Shown: piece after piece, positions 16,269 through 24,525 of the stretch | Layout of the letters: every line of letters begins with the position of its first letter | Numbering within the stretch: position 1 is the first letter of the stretch | DNA from: CAYOSU01 sp964406735 | GTDB taxonomy: Bacteria > Bacillota > Clostridia > Christensenellales > CAMQZB01 | NCBI GenBank assembly: GCA_964406735.1 | Contig: CAYOSU010000002.1 | Location: forward strand, 68,801-132,800 | Length of the DNA stretch: 64,000 nucleotides | Reading direction: 5' to 3' | Notes under the pieces: generated by a model | Told to the model about the DNA's origin: nothing | Database searches by the model: none | Seen by the model: only the letters and a program-made list of their open reading frames with translations | Made by a program: the position numbers and the translations under genes

Positions 16269-16532
16269 TTACTTTATCGTATTGAGCGTCTTAGCGAGCT
16301 GGCTCTGCTTTCTGGAAGCATAGTTCTTCTTGTATACACCCTTGAGCGTAGCAGAATCGATCAAAGATACGCAAGACTTGAAAAGCTCTTCAGCCTTTGC
16401 AACGTCGTTAGCAGCAACTGCTTCGTTGAACTTTCTGATCTCGGTCTTGATCTCAGAGGTGATCATTTTGTTCTGCAACGTCTTCTTTTCTGTTACGATA
16501 ACACGCTTTTTAGCGGATTTGATGTTTGGCAC
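16269..16532 (-). CDS. rpsT: 30S ribosomal protein S20
   Basis: The 87-residue product begins PNIKSAKKRV after the initiator, the standard S20 N-terminus that binds 16S rRNA, and it is rich in Lys and Ala throughout. The start is GTG at 16532: AGGAG lies 8 nt upstream and the family starts exactly here. It is a lone gene with its own terminator. It is the primary binder of the 5' domain and helix 44 of 16S rRNA. Confidence 0.96.
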   Translation of the reverse strand: MPNIKSAKKRVIVTEKKTLQNKMITSEIKTEIRKFNEAVAANDVAKAEELFKSCVSLIDSATLKGVYKKNYASRKQSQLAKTLNTIK

Positions 16533-16658
16533 GATTATATCTCCTATAAGTTTATTTTCATTTGCTCGTAGTATTTTAGCATAACTTTTTTCAAAATGCA
16601 AATATTTGTATGCCTTTTATTGAAAATTAAAAGCTAAAAGCCTAAGTTTGCACGCTTT

Positions 16659-17345
16659 TTATTCGCTACATACCGCCTTGGCGTAAGGGGAATCGGAAAA
16701 AATCCCGTCATAAGCGACTTTTCCGTAGCTTAGTACCACAGTTCTACCGTTAAGCTCGTTTGCAACGAAGTCGTCGGACGTAACGTAAAGAACGGGAACT
16801 GAAAGAGAGCTTATTACCTCTTGCGTCTTTTTGGTATATTCAAGGCGTTTCCCCTCATCAAAGCGGATGAAAGGGTCGTCTATCATTATTAAGTCGGGGC
16901 TTTTTGCAAGAGATCGTGCAAGCGCAGTATAAAACTTATCGCAATCGGAAAGCTCCTTTACCAAAATATCGCCGTATTCACGCATTCCGCATACGCTCAG
17001 CGCATCGTCCGCTTTTTGGGCTATCAAATATAGCGGCGTATTCTTAACAATAAGCGCTTCCTCGGCGTTTTTTCTTACCGTCTGATTGCGCCTTAGCATC
17101 AGGTCGTCCGTTATATAGGAAATATTAAGCTCTTTCGCCTTTTTATCCTTTATTCCGACGCCGTTTATTTTTATATCTCCGTCAAAGCGTTTTATCTCCC
17201 TCGCAATTATTTTGCAAAGGGTGCTTTTTCCAAAGCCCTTGCCGCCGTATAGCACTGTCAAGCCGCCATCCATTGAAAAAGAAAGTCCGTCTAAAACGGG
17301 CTTTCCTTTTATATACGAATAGCTTACGTTTTCAATCTCTATCAT
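16659..17345 (-). CDS. ABC-type ATPase with degenerate signature motif
   Basis: A 228-residue ABC ATPase without transmembrane parts. Walker A is GGKGFGKST (about 30-38), but the signature reads ELSDCDKF instead of LSGGQ and Walker B ends IDDP instead of DEP. These changes would weaken or abolish ATP hydrolysis. Start ATG at 17345 overlaps the stop of the kinase-like gene by 1 nt (TGATG), which indicates translational coupling; longer starts lie within that gene. No permease gene is adjacent. A regulatory ATP-binding role is possible. Confidence 0.82.
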   Translation of the reverse strand: MIEIENVSYSYIKGKPVLDGLSFSMDGGLTVLYGGKGFGKSTLCKIIAREIKRFDGDIKINGVGIKDKKAKELNISYITDDLMLRRNQTVRKNAEEALIVKNTPLYLIAQKADDALSVCGMREYGDILVKELSDCDKFYTALARSLAKSPDLIMIDDPFIRFDEGKRLEYTKKTQEVISSLSVPVLYVTSDDFVANELNGRTVVLSYGKVAYDGIFSDSPYAKAVCSE

Positions 17346-17974
17346 CAGCGTCCAATCTTCTCCTTGACGGCTTCGGCAATAAGTCTTGCCGCTCCCTCTA
17401 TACCGAAGACCGCAGTATCTACGATGAGGTCGTAATTTTTTACGCTTCCCCACTCGTTGTCGGTGTAGAACGAGTAGTAATCGGCACGCTTTCTATCCGT
17501 GCGCTTGATGTAATTTGCGACCTGCTTTTCCGTTATCTCGGGGTGTCTTGAAAGCACTCTTTGCTTTCTCTTTTCCATGTCGTTACATGTTATGAAGACT
17601 TTAAGCAGGTTTTTCTCGTCTCTTAGCACATAATCGGCGCATCTTCCAACGAAAATACAGCTATCGTGCTCTGCAAGCTTTTTTATCGTCTCCATCTTAT
17701 GTCTGAAAAGGGTGTCGGCGTTGAGGGTGTCGCCGAGGTTATAGAACGCACTGAACGATATGCCGTGTCCGCCGATGTCGTTGACGCCGAACGTTATCGA
17801 GCGTTTCTCGTCGTGCTCCTCGAAAAGCTGCTTTAAGTAGCCGCTATCCTCCGCCGCTATCTCTATTATCTCTTTGTCGTAGTACCTTATTCCGAGGTTC
17901 TCGGAAAGCTTTTCTGCGATCTCTCTGCCGCCGCTACCGAATTCTCTTCCGAGAGTAATGATGAATTTGTCCAT
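17345..17974 (-). CDS. Cytidylate kinase-like family protein
   Basis: This 209-residue P-loop protein has ITLGREFGSGGREIAEKL (6-23), the P-loop variant of the cytidylate-kinase-like family common in Clostridia and Bacteroidetes, and FVGRCADYVL and RKQRVLSR further on. Family members resemble CMP kinase but the physiological substrate is mostly untested. Start ATG is preceded by AAAGGAGGTG. It is coupled to the degenerate ABC ATPase by a 1-nt overlap. Confidence 0.85.
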   Translation of the reverse strand: MDKFIITLGREFGSGGREIAEKLSENLGIRYYDKEIIEIAAEDSGYLKQLFEEHDEKRSITFGVNDIGGHGISFSAFYNLGDTLNADTLFRHKMETIKKLAEHDSCIFVGRCADYVLRDEKNLLKVFITCNDMEKRKQRVLSRHPEITEKQVANYIKRTDRKRADYYSFYTDNEWGSVKNYDLIVDTAVFGIEGAARLIAEAVKEKIGR

Positions 17975-18041
17975 AAGAACACCTCCTTTAAGATACCTAT
18001 ATTTTATTCCAAAAACGCTCCCTTGTCAATACCGAAAATAA

Positions 18042-18070
18042 AAAAGCGTTGAGCTATTTTCAACGCTTTT
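18042..18070 (-). terminator. Intrinsic terminator of the DUF4097-like lipoprotein gene
   Basis: Stem AAAAGCGTTGA/TCAACGCTTTT, 11 bp, lying just after the stop codon on the minus strand. Confidence 0.85.
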
Positions 18071-18084
18071 CCGTGTTTTTGCCT

Positions 18085-18957
18085 TTATTCGTGGTATTTT
18101 ACCGTTATACCGCCGCTTACCGTCGATATCCTCGTTTTTGCCGCACCGTCGCCGAACTTATAATCCCTGCCGACGACAGTTGCGCCGTCAAGATCTAATA
18201 TGCCGCTAGTAGTTTCTACCTCTACCATTGCACCGACACCGAGAAGATCAACGGTTACTTTGCCGCTGACGGAGCTTAGTTCGATCCTATTTGCCTTGGA
18301 AAGCTCTACGTCGGCTCTTCCAGAGATAGTCTCTACGGATATTTCGTCCGTCGAGACGCCGCTCAAATCAACGTCCCCCGACACGGAATTTGCCGTTATA
18401 TCGGCAGAATTTGCGTTCTGAATTGTTATCGAGCCGCTGACAGAGTAAATCTTAAGCTCGGCGCAATCGACGTTTTTAGCAGATATTTTACCCGAAACGG
18501 ACTCGAATTCAACGTCGTTCTGGGTAATATCCTCAGCAGAAATTTCTGCGCTGACGCAGTCTACATCGATGTCTATATTTTTCGGCACTTCGACGACGAG
18601 ATCCTTTTTGCCATTAACAAGAAGCTTTCCGACATAACCCGACTTGCAGTAGCGTATTACGAGTTCATCTCCGAATATTGACCAATGGAGCTTTTCGTCC
18701 TCGGTAAGATCATTACCTTTTTCGTATACCTTTAACGTGTCGGAATCGGACTCTATTAAAGTTACGCTTCCTGCTACCCAATCAACGGAAAGAGAGCGTA
18801 TCGACGCCACGTCGTATTCAAAATCGCCGACTGTGTATTTGTCTGCGTTCGAGTAGCTTTCATACCTTGACGACGAGCCGTTGATATTTATTCTGATACA
18901 GCCAGAAAGTGCGAATACAAGCGTTATTGCGAGCACTATCGCAAGCAGTTTTTTCAT
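18085..18957 (-). CDS. DUF4097-type beta-helix lipoprotein
   Basis: A 290-residue exported protein. Residues 1-19 are a signal peptide and ALSGC makes Cys20 the likely lipidated residue. The mature part is a series of repeats of the form xxSVSGxIxxxN (ESVSGKISA, YSVSGSITI, NSVSGDVDL, ETISGRADV, SSVSGKVTV, ETTSGILDL, STVSGGITV), as in DUF4097 proteins thought to form a right-handed beta structure. Start ATG at 18957 is preceded by GGAGG; a TTG nine codons upstream has no site. Function is unknown; such proteins often sit in cell-envelope stress loci. Confidence 0.88.
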   Translation of the reverse strand: MKKLLAIVLAITLVFALSGCIRININGSSSRYESYSNADKYTVGDFEYDVASIRSLSVDWVAGSVTLIESDSDTLKVYEKGNDLTEDEKLHWSIFGDELVIRYCKSGYVGKLLVNGKKDLVVEVPKNIDIDVDCVSAEISAEDITQNDVEFESVSGKISAKNVDCAELKIYSVSGSITIQNANSADITANSVSGDVDLSGVSTDEISVETISGRADVELSKANRIELSSVSGKVTVDLLGVGAMVEVETTSGILDLDGATVVGRDYKFGDGAAKTRISTVSGGITVKYHE

Positions 18958-19106
18958 ACCGTATACCTCCGCTTTTTTAAGCAAGGGTATTATACTACGG
19001 GGAAGAGTGCATTGTAAAGCATTTTCTGAAACAAATGTTTTAAGTTTCTTGAAAAGTTTGAATATCGGGCGTATTTCTGGCTTTTACTTCGATATACTTT
19101 TACTTT

Positions 19107-19634
19107 CTAACACTCTTTTGCGGCGTAATATCCCCTTTGATGGGCGCAAACGGGGCACTTTTCGGGAGCGTTCTTGCCACTGTAAAAGTAGCCGCAGTTT
19201 TCGCATATCCAGGTTACCGCCTTGGGCTTTTTGAATACGGCATCCTCCTTGATGCTCTTTTCTTTTTCAAGGTACGTTTGCTCGTGCATCTCCTCTATCT
19301 TTGCGACCATCTCAAACTTTGCCGCTATTTCGTCAAAGCCCTCTTTCTTCGCCGTCTTGGCAAAGTCCGAATACATCGTAGCCCACTCGTAATTTTCTCC
19401 CTCGGCGGCAGTCTTTAAGTTCTGCTCGGTGTTCCCTATGCCCTCTATGAGCTTATACCACACCTCGGCGTGTGCACGCTCGTTATCCGCTATCGAGAGA
19501 AATCTATTGCTTATCTCTACATACCCCTCTTTTTTCGCACGTTCGGCAAAGAAGGTATATTTGTTTCTCGCCATGGATTCCCCTGCAAACGCCGCTTGCA
19601 GATTTTGGTAAGTTTGACTGTCTTTTAATTTCAT
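19107..19634 (-). CDS. rbr: Rubrerythrin
   Basis: A 175-residue peroxide reductase used by anaerobes. The N-terminal ferritin-like domain has the diiron ligands in FAGESMARNKY, DNERAH, EGENYEW and EEMHE. The C-terminal rubredoxin domain has CENC and CPVC as the Fe(SCys)4 site. Start ATG at 19634 follows AGAGG. Together with the reverse rubrerythrin at 35484 it gives the cell two such enzymes. No PerR-like box was seen upstream. Confidence 0.95.
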   Translation of the reverse strand: MKLKDSQTYQNLQAAFAGESMARNKYTFFAERAKKEGYVEISNRFLSIADNERAHAEVWYKLIEGIGNTEQNLKTAAEGENYEWATMYSDFAKTAKKEGFDEIAAKFEMVAKIEEMHEQTYLEKEKSIKEDAVFKKPKAVTWICENCGYFYSGKNAPEKCPVCAHQRGYYAAKEC

Positions 19635-19700
19635 ATTTTTACCTCTTTTCGTTTGGTTTTCTTGATTATTGCCAAGTTTTGATAAAAATAATCGGGAAAT

Positions 19701-19730
19701 CAAAAAACACGCCTGTTTTAAGCGTGTTTT
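19701..19730 (-). terminator. Intrinsic terminator of the M28 peptidase gene
   Basis: Stem AAACACGC/GCGTGTTT followed by T residues on the minus strand (GTGTTTTTTG), about 100 nt after the stop codon. Confidence 0.75.
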
Positions 19731-19826
19731 AAGCATTATTTTGAATGAAGCGGTATGCATTAGCTCCGCAAATTCTTATTTTTTCGACACAGCGACAGCG
19801 GTATCGATCTTTGTTTGGAATATCTT

Positions 19827-20750
19827 TTATTTTATATAGAATATCGAGCGGAAGACGCATTCGAGGAAGAACTCGCATTCGTCGAGCTTAAAAAGGGACT
19901 CGTCGTATACGTCCTTTTCGCTGTGATAGCCGTCGGGAAGCTTGCCGTTTACTCTCTTCGAGCCACGGATCGTTACGTTGGCAGACTCTATACCGTTCTC
20001 GTGGAAGGTCTGATGATCGGAATGGCCGTAATTTCTCGGCGACCAGACATCGTAAGACTTACCGCTTTCTGCGGAGTATTCCGCTACGCCCTTGACTACT
20101 GCCTTTGAAATTCTGTTATCAAAGGGCTGTTCGTCCGTGCCCGTTACATATACGCCGTTTTCGTCAAATCCGCCCTGCGTATTGAGTACGAGCGCGGAGT
20201 CGTCTTCCGCTTTGCTCATGAACATATCGAAGTTATAAGCTACGTATATTTTTTCTTTGTCCTCTTTGAGCGTTCTCGTCATATACGCCTTGCTGCCTAC
20301 GCAACCGACTTCCTCGCCTGCAAGTGCAATAAAGCGAAGGGTGGTCGTCTTCAACAGCTCCTCTAAAGCCGTCTTTTTCTCGCAAGGCGAGCCGTTTAAT
20401 ACATCTCTCACTGCCTTTGCAAGGGTCAAAACTACGGCTACGCCGCTCGTATTGTCTATGCCGCCCTTTGACGTCGGGACGGTGTCGTAATGCGCACAGA
20501 AGACAAATACTCTCTTTTCTTCTTCCGTTGCGGTGATATTTCCTACGACGTTGAAGATATTATATTCAAGCTCCTTTTTATCGGTGTAGGTAAAGGGCTG
20601 TTCTACGGGGCAAAGTCCCATATCCTCCATTCTCTTGTAGATATATTCGCCTGCAAGCCAAAGAGCGTTCGAGCCGACGGGTCTTACGCCGATGCCGTTG
20701 GATAAAAAGTCGGCAAAGCGTCTGAAATTTTCAAAATCGGTGTATTTCAT
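19827..20750 (-). CDS. M28-family metallopeptidase
   Basis: A 307-residue aminopeptidase-like zinc enzyme. The metal and catalytic residues of the family are visible: HYDT (His90 region), GIDNTSGVA, AGEEVG with the catalytic Glu, FDM, and YHSEKD as the last His. There is no signal peptide, so it acts in the cytoplasm, probably on small peptides. Start ATG with GGAGAAATAGCA upstream. It is divergent from the TauE/SafE gene. Confidence 0.9.
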   Translation of the reverse strand: MKYTDFENFRRFADFLSNGIGVRPVGSNALWLAGEYIYKRMEDMGLCPVEQPFTYTDKKELEYNIFNVVGNITATEEEKRVFVFCAHYDTVPTSKGGIDNTSGVAVVLTLAKAVRDVLNGSPCEKKTALEELLKTTTLRFIALAGEEVGCVGSKAYMTRTLKEDKEKIYVAYNFDMFMSKAEDDSALVLNTQGGFDENGVYVTGTDEQPFDNRISKAVVKGVAEYSAESGKSYDVWSPRNYGHSDHQTFHENGIESANVTIRGSKRVNGKLPDGYHSEKDVYDESLFKLDECEFFLECVFRSIFYIK

Positions 20751-20823
20751 TGCTATTTCTCCTGAAAAACTAATAAATTCTACTAAATAATATATTAAAT
20801 GAGAAAAATTTGCAAGAAAAACA

Positions 20824-20871
20824 ATGACAAACGGGATTTTTTGTATTAGAATAAAGGTATGGAATACCTTT
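20824..20871 (+). promoter_or_regulatory. Leaderless promoter and palindrome at the TauE/SafE start
   Basis: ATGACA (20824-20829), 17 bp, TAGAAT (20847-20852), then 6 nt to ATG, so the predicted transcription start is the A of the ATG. AAAGGTAT and ATACCTTT (20853-20860 and 20864-20871) form an 8-bp perfect palindrome over the start codon. Confidence 0.55.
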
Positions 20872-21578
20872 GGATCGCATTATTATGCCTTTTCGGCAGC
20901 TTCGTACAGGGAACGACGGGATTCGGATTTTCAATGATCACGATGTCCGTCTTTTCGGCGTTCCTGCCTTATCAGACGGCGCAGATCTTAGGTCTTATTA
21001 CCTGCGGTCCGATGTTTATCTATATTGCGCTGCGCAACATCAAGAAGGTAAACTTTAAGCTTATCGTCATCCCGATGATCTCCGCAATAATCACCATCAT
21101 TTGCGTAGTAACCCTCGTTCACTCGTTCGACGATTCGCTGTTGAGAAAGATACTCGGCGTTATACTTATACTTTTATCGATATACTTTATCTTCTTCAGC
21201 AACAAATTAAAGCTTAAAAAGAATATACCGACGCAGATAATCGTCGGCTCGGTATCGGGCGCATTGGGAGGACTTTGCAATATGGGCGGACCTCCTGCGG
21301 TCATCTATCTACTGAACGTTTCGGAGGACTCGGTAGAATACAACTCATCGTTGCAGTTCTTCTTCATCTCTACGTTCTCCGTCAACTTAGCGCTTCACCT
21401 CCTTCAAGGAAGCTTTACACCCGACGTTTTGCCGTTACTTCCCTACTCGCTCTCGGGTATGGCAGTAGGCACGATAGTCGGCACGGCACTTTCCAAAAAA
21501 ATAGACTTTAACTTCCTTAAAAAAATAGTTTACGTTCTTATCGCAGGAATCGGAGTATTCCTCATCGTAATGAGCTGA
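20859..21578 (+). CDS. TauE/SafE family membrane permease (anion exporter-like)
   Basis: A 239-residue integral membrane protein with seven or eight predicted helices in two repeated halves. GSFVQGTTGFGFSM (13-26) and GGLCNMGGPPAVIYLL (about 134-149) are the paired family motifs. Known members export sulfite, sulfonates or other organic anions. The substrate is open; a link to the sulfatase operon 10 kb away is only a thought. It is the only plus-strand gene in the first 34 kb. It lacks a well-placed Shine-Dalgarno site (AAAGG is 1 nt from ATG). Its 3' end overlaps uppP by 17 bp, tail to tail. Confidence 0.9.
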   Translation: MEYLWIALLCLFGSFVQGTTGFGFSMITMSVFSAFLPYQTAQILGLITCGPMFIYIALRNIKKVNFKLIVIPMISAIITIICVVTLVHSFDDSLLRKILGVILILLSIYFIFFSNKLKLKKNIPTQIIVGSVSGALGGLCNMGGPPAVIYLLNVSEDSVEYNSSLQFFFISTFSVNLALHLLQGSFTPDVLPLLPYSLSGMAVGTIVGTALSKKIDFNFLKKIVYVLIAGIGVFLIVMS

Positions 21579-22308
21579 GGTTATATACGGTAAGAGCTAC
21601 GGACAAAATTGCAAGATATAAGGCAAAGAAACTCATCTTTGCCTTTTTTACTGCCTGGACGGTCAGCTTTATCGATAAAAGTCCAAACAAAAACGCCGCA
21701 ACGCCGCCTATACAAAAGTTGTAAGGCTCTATCGCAGTATCACCTTTTAGGAACATTACCGCTGCACTTCCTGCGATAACGGGAATACTCATCAAAAATG
21801 AGAAATCAACCGCTTCTTCCCTCTTCGTCCCCAAAAGCCTTGCGCCGAATATCGTCGAACCGCTACGGGTAACTCCGGGGAGCACGGCTAACGCCTGAAA
21901 GGCTCCTGCGGATACTACGGCGGCAAAAGAGAGCGGTTTTTCGCCTTTTAATCTATCGGTGATAAAAAGTATTACGGCAGATATAAGAAAGCTTACAGGC
22001 AAAAATCCCACGCTGAAAAGGCGTTTTATCTCACTTCCGAAAAGAAGCATAACGAGCGCCGCAGGGATAGTAGCCAAAACCAGCTTTTTGAGTATATCCC
22101 AAGGGCTTTTTAGGTATTCTATCAGCTTTTTGCGGTAAAATACCAGCACGGAAAAGAGCGTTCCGACGTGCACTGCGACGTCAAATCCGACGGTGTTTTC
22201 TACGCCGAATATGTGAGAAAAAAGCACTAAGTGCCCGGACGAGCTTATCGGCAAAAACTCCGTCAAGCCCTGTATTATTCCTAAAAATAACGCTTCGTAC
22301 CATTCCAT
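21562..22308 (-). CDS. uppP: Undecaprenyl-diphosphatase
   Basis: Membrane enzyme that dephosphorylates undecaprenyl pyrophosphate to recycle the lipid carrier of cell-wall synthesis; it also confers bacitracin tolerance. In the 248-residue protein LTEFLPISSSGHL (15-27) is the first catalytic motif and GVTRSGST the second, within six or seven hydrophobic segments. It is slightly shorter than E. coli UppP (273). No Shine-Dalgarno sequence is present, and TATAAT ends 6 nt before the ATG. Confidence 0.95.
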   Translation of the reverse strand: MEWYEALFLGIIQGLTEFLPISSSGHLVLFSHIFGVENTVGFDVAVHVGTLFSVLVFYRKKLIEYLKSPWDILKKLVLATIPAALVMLLFGSEIKRLFSVGFLPVSFLISAVILFITDRLKGEKPLSFAAVVSAGAFQALAVLPGVTRSGSTIFGARLLGTKREEAVDFSFLMSIPVIAGSAAVMFLKGDTAIEPYNFCIGGVAAFLFGLLSIKLTVQAVKKAKMSFFALYLAILSVALTVYNLSSLR

Positions 22309-22343
22309 AACTATATTATACGTAAAAGGACGGATATTAAGAC
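22309..22343 (-). promoter_or_regulatory. Predicted leaderless promoter of uppP
   Basis: Minus strand perfect -10 TATAAT (22315-22320) followed by ATAGTT and the ATG. The -35 is weak (GTCTTA at 22338-22343). The arrangement is nearly identical to that of the HD gene, where TAAAAT is followed by ATAGCT and ATG. Confidence 0.6.
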
Positions 22344-22352
22344 GGGAAATTG

Positions 22353-22380
22353 AAAAGACGCAAATTTCTTTGCGTCTTTT
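22353..22380. terminator. Intrinsic terminator after the YhbY-type gene
   Basis: Perfect 12-bp stem AAAAGACGCAAA/TTTGCGTCTTTT with a 4-nt loop, 5 nt after the stop codon. Symmetric A/T flanks allow function in either direction. Confidence 0.88.
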
Positions 22381-22385
22381 TTAAG

Positions 22386-22679
22386 TTAAAACACTATATG
22401 CTTAATATCCTTTTTCGTAGAGCGTTTATACAAGGTGATTATGCCGCCGATGCAGGAAACTACGTCCGCTTCGAGCGCTTCAGCCAACTCCGAAACGACG
22501 TCTCTTGACTTGAATTCGGCGTTCTGGAGCACCTTTATCTTTATCAGCTCTAAGTTATACAAATGCTCTGCCGCCTGAGAAAGCACGGTGTCGCTTATGC
22601 CGCCTTTGCCTATCTGCATGATTGGCTTTAAGGGATGTGCGATCGCTTTCAGGCTACTTCTTTGTTTAGGCGTTATCAT
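22386..22679 (-). CDS. yhbY: YhbY-type CRM-domain RNA-binding protein
   Basis: This 97-residue protein is a single CRM domain: N-terminal LTPKQR-like sequence (ITPKQRSSLKAIAHPLKP), then QIGKGGISD with the GKGG loop that binds RNA, and a C-terminal GGIITLYKRS. YhbY is associated with assembly of the large ribosomal subunit. It starts 3 nt after the stop of the foldase gene with no clear Shine-Dalgarno site, so it is probably translationally coupled. Confidence 0.92.
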   Translation of the reverse strand: MITPKQRSSLKAIAHPLKPIMQIGKGGISDTVLSQAAEHLYNLELIKIKVLQNAEFKSRDVVSELAEALEADVVSCIGGIITLYKRSTKKDIKHIVF

Positions 22680-22682
22680 ATA

Positions 22683-24401
22683 TCAGCTAAGCGAGGAGCT
22701 CAAAATGGAGCTTAAATAGCTCTTCAAGATGCTTACGGTCTGAGAATAGAGCTTGTCGTTGGTCTTGACGAGCTTGTTCTCTTCCATTTCAGTCTTGTTG
22801 TTTGCGGAGAACTCGGTTATATAGTTATCCTTTACCGTCTGCAAAAGCTCGTTGTAAAGCTCGTAGCTGAACGTGCCCTCGGTGTTCTTCTCGGAAGCAA
22901 CGTAAGAGTTAACTAAGCCCGTGGTGTTATAAGCCTTGGCAAGGTAAATGATGTGATAACCGTAATCGGTACCGACTAACACGTAAGATCCCTCTTCACA
23001 CTTTGCAAGAGCCTTGCTTGCAGCCTGATACTCTGCTACGAAAGAGCTTTCGGAGTCGTTAGCGAAGCAAACGTAGCCTATCTCGGTGTTGAGAGAGCCG
23101 TCGTCCTCGCCGTACTGCCAGATAAGGTCGATGAATGCGTCTTTCTTGGAAAGGTCGGACTTGTAGATCGTGTAACCGTCCACCTCGCCTGACTCTACGC
23201 CGCCGAGTACGGTATTTACCTTGTTGAAGAAGGTGTTGAAGTCGTATTCGTTAGCGGAAAGAGCGGTATATTTGAAGTGACCTGTCTCGTCACGGGTCTG
23301 TACGCCGTCTTTTAAGTCGGGTGTTGCTACGCCGTCAAAGGGAGAATCAGCGAAAAGCTCGGAATCGTAGCCGTAGTTCGTGAGCCAGGAAACTCTCTGA
23401 TCGGACGCTTTGAGGTCGTCGAGAAGATCCTGTCTTCCTGCGATATACTCTTCTTCCGTGATCTCCTTGTTGGTGAGCTTGGTCTTCAAGGTCTTCAAAA
23501 GCTCGGACTGCTCGTCGGAGAATTTGACGAGAAGGTTCAAAGCAAAGCCGTAGCCAGCCTTAGGTACGTTGAGTACGTAGTTCTCGCCGCTGAATCCGCC
23601 GTTGTTCTGGATGGATTTGAGCTTAGTTACGAACGCGCTGTCGGAAAGAGCGTATTTTTCGTTCTCTTTTGCCAAAATGGTGTTATAACGAGAAGCAACG
23701 TCGTCGTCGGAAACGGTTACGTCCTTTGCGATATACTCACGGTATTTTTCCAAAAGCTTGGTCATGAGGTTGCTCTTTATCAAGGAATTGCGATACTCTT
23801 CATAAGTAAGGTCGTTGTCCTTCAAAAGCTTTTTGAACTCGGAGACGGCTTTCGCTCTCGTCTCAGTTCCCTCGTAATCTACGGGAACGGTGGTGAGATA
23901 CTCAAAGTCCGAAGGAGTCGTTCTGATGGTCTCTTCCTCGGTCTCCTCGTCCTCTGTCTCTTCGTCCTCGTCCTTTGCCGTTATAAGCTCTTTCTCCTCG
24001 TTGTCGATGACGGTGGAGATATACTTATCGACGTAGTCCAAGACCTCGTTATATTCTTCTTCGGTGAAGAACTGCTCGTATTTGTTGTCGGCAGTTACTC
24101 TTCCGATGTCTCTTACTTTAGGAAGGTTCTGCGTTGCGGAATAAAGCAACGAGCGACTCTCTACGAGGCTATCTAACAAAAGATCTACGGTCTCCTCTAC
24201 GCTGAGGCCGTAATAATAGACGTAATATATTCCGTAGCTCTGGAACATGGAAACGAGATCGGAATAGGTTACGGTCTCTTTGTACGTACCCTTGCCGATC
24301 GTTACGATCGTCTGTGTAGCGTCGTTACTGTTCGAGCAACCGACGAATGCGGTGAGCGCAATAACGAGCGCAAGTATCAAGCATAAAATTCTTTTTTTCA
24401 T
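22683..24401 (-). CDS. PrsA/SurA-like peptidyl-prolyl isomerase lipoprotein
   Basis: A 572-residue exported foldase. Residues 1-21 form a signal peptide and FVGC makes Cys22 the lipid anchor. An N-terminal SurA_N-like helical part is interrupted near residues 145-165 by a Glu/Asp/Thr-rich linker. The C-terminal part ends in a parvulin-like segment with GSYVLVGTDYGYHIIYLAKAY-type sequence. It should help fold secreted proteins outside the membrane. Larger than typical PrsA (about 290). Start ATG with AAGGAGATAAATA upstream. Confidence 0.85.
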   Translation of the reverse strand: MKKRILCLILALVIALTAFVGCSNSNDATQTIVTIGKGTYKETVTYSDLVSMFQSYGIYYVYYYGLSVEETVDLLLDSLVESRSLLYSATQNLPKVRDIGRVTADNKYEQFFTEEEYNEVLDYVDKYISTVIDNEEKELITAKDEDEETEDEETEEETIRTTPSDFEYLTTVPVDYEGTETRAKAVSEFKKLLKDNDLTYEEYRNSLIKSNLMTKLLEKYREYIAKDVTVSDDDVASRYNTILAKENEKYALSDSAFVTKLKSIQNNGGFSGENYVLNVPKAGYGFALNLLVKFSDEQSELLKTLKTKLTNKEITEEEYIAGRQDLLDDLKASDQRVSWLTNYGYDSELFADSPFDGVATPDLKDGVQTRDETGHFKYTALSANEYDFNTFFNKVNTVLGGVESGEVDGYTIYKSDLSKKDAFIDLIWQYGEDDGSLNTEIGYVCFANDSESSFVAEYQAASKALAKCEEGSYVLVGTDYGYHIIYLAKAYNTTGLVNSYVASEKNTEGTFSYELYNELLQTVKDNYITEFSANNKTEMEENKLVKTNDKLYSQTVSILKSYLSSILSSSLS

Positions 24402-24525
24402 TATTTATCTCCTTGAGGAAGTTAAATCTGTTTTTCGACGAAATTATCGTCATACTTTGCTATTATACAAAAATAACGCCAAAGTTGCAAGTCCTTTTGA
24501 AAGCAATTTGACTTTTTTTCTCCGT

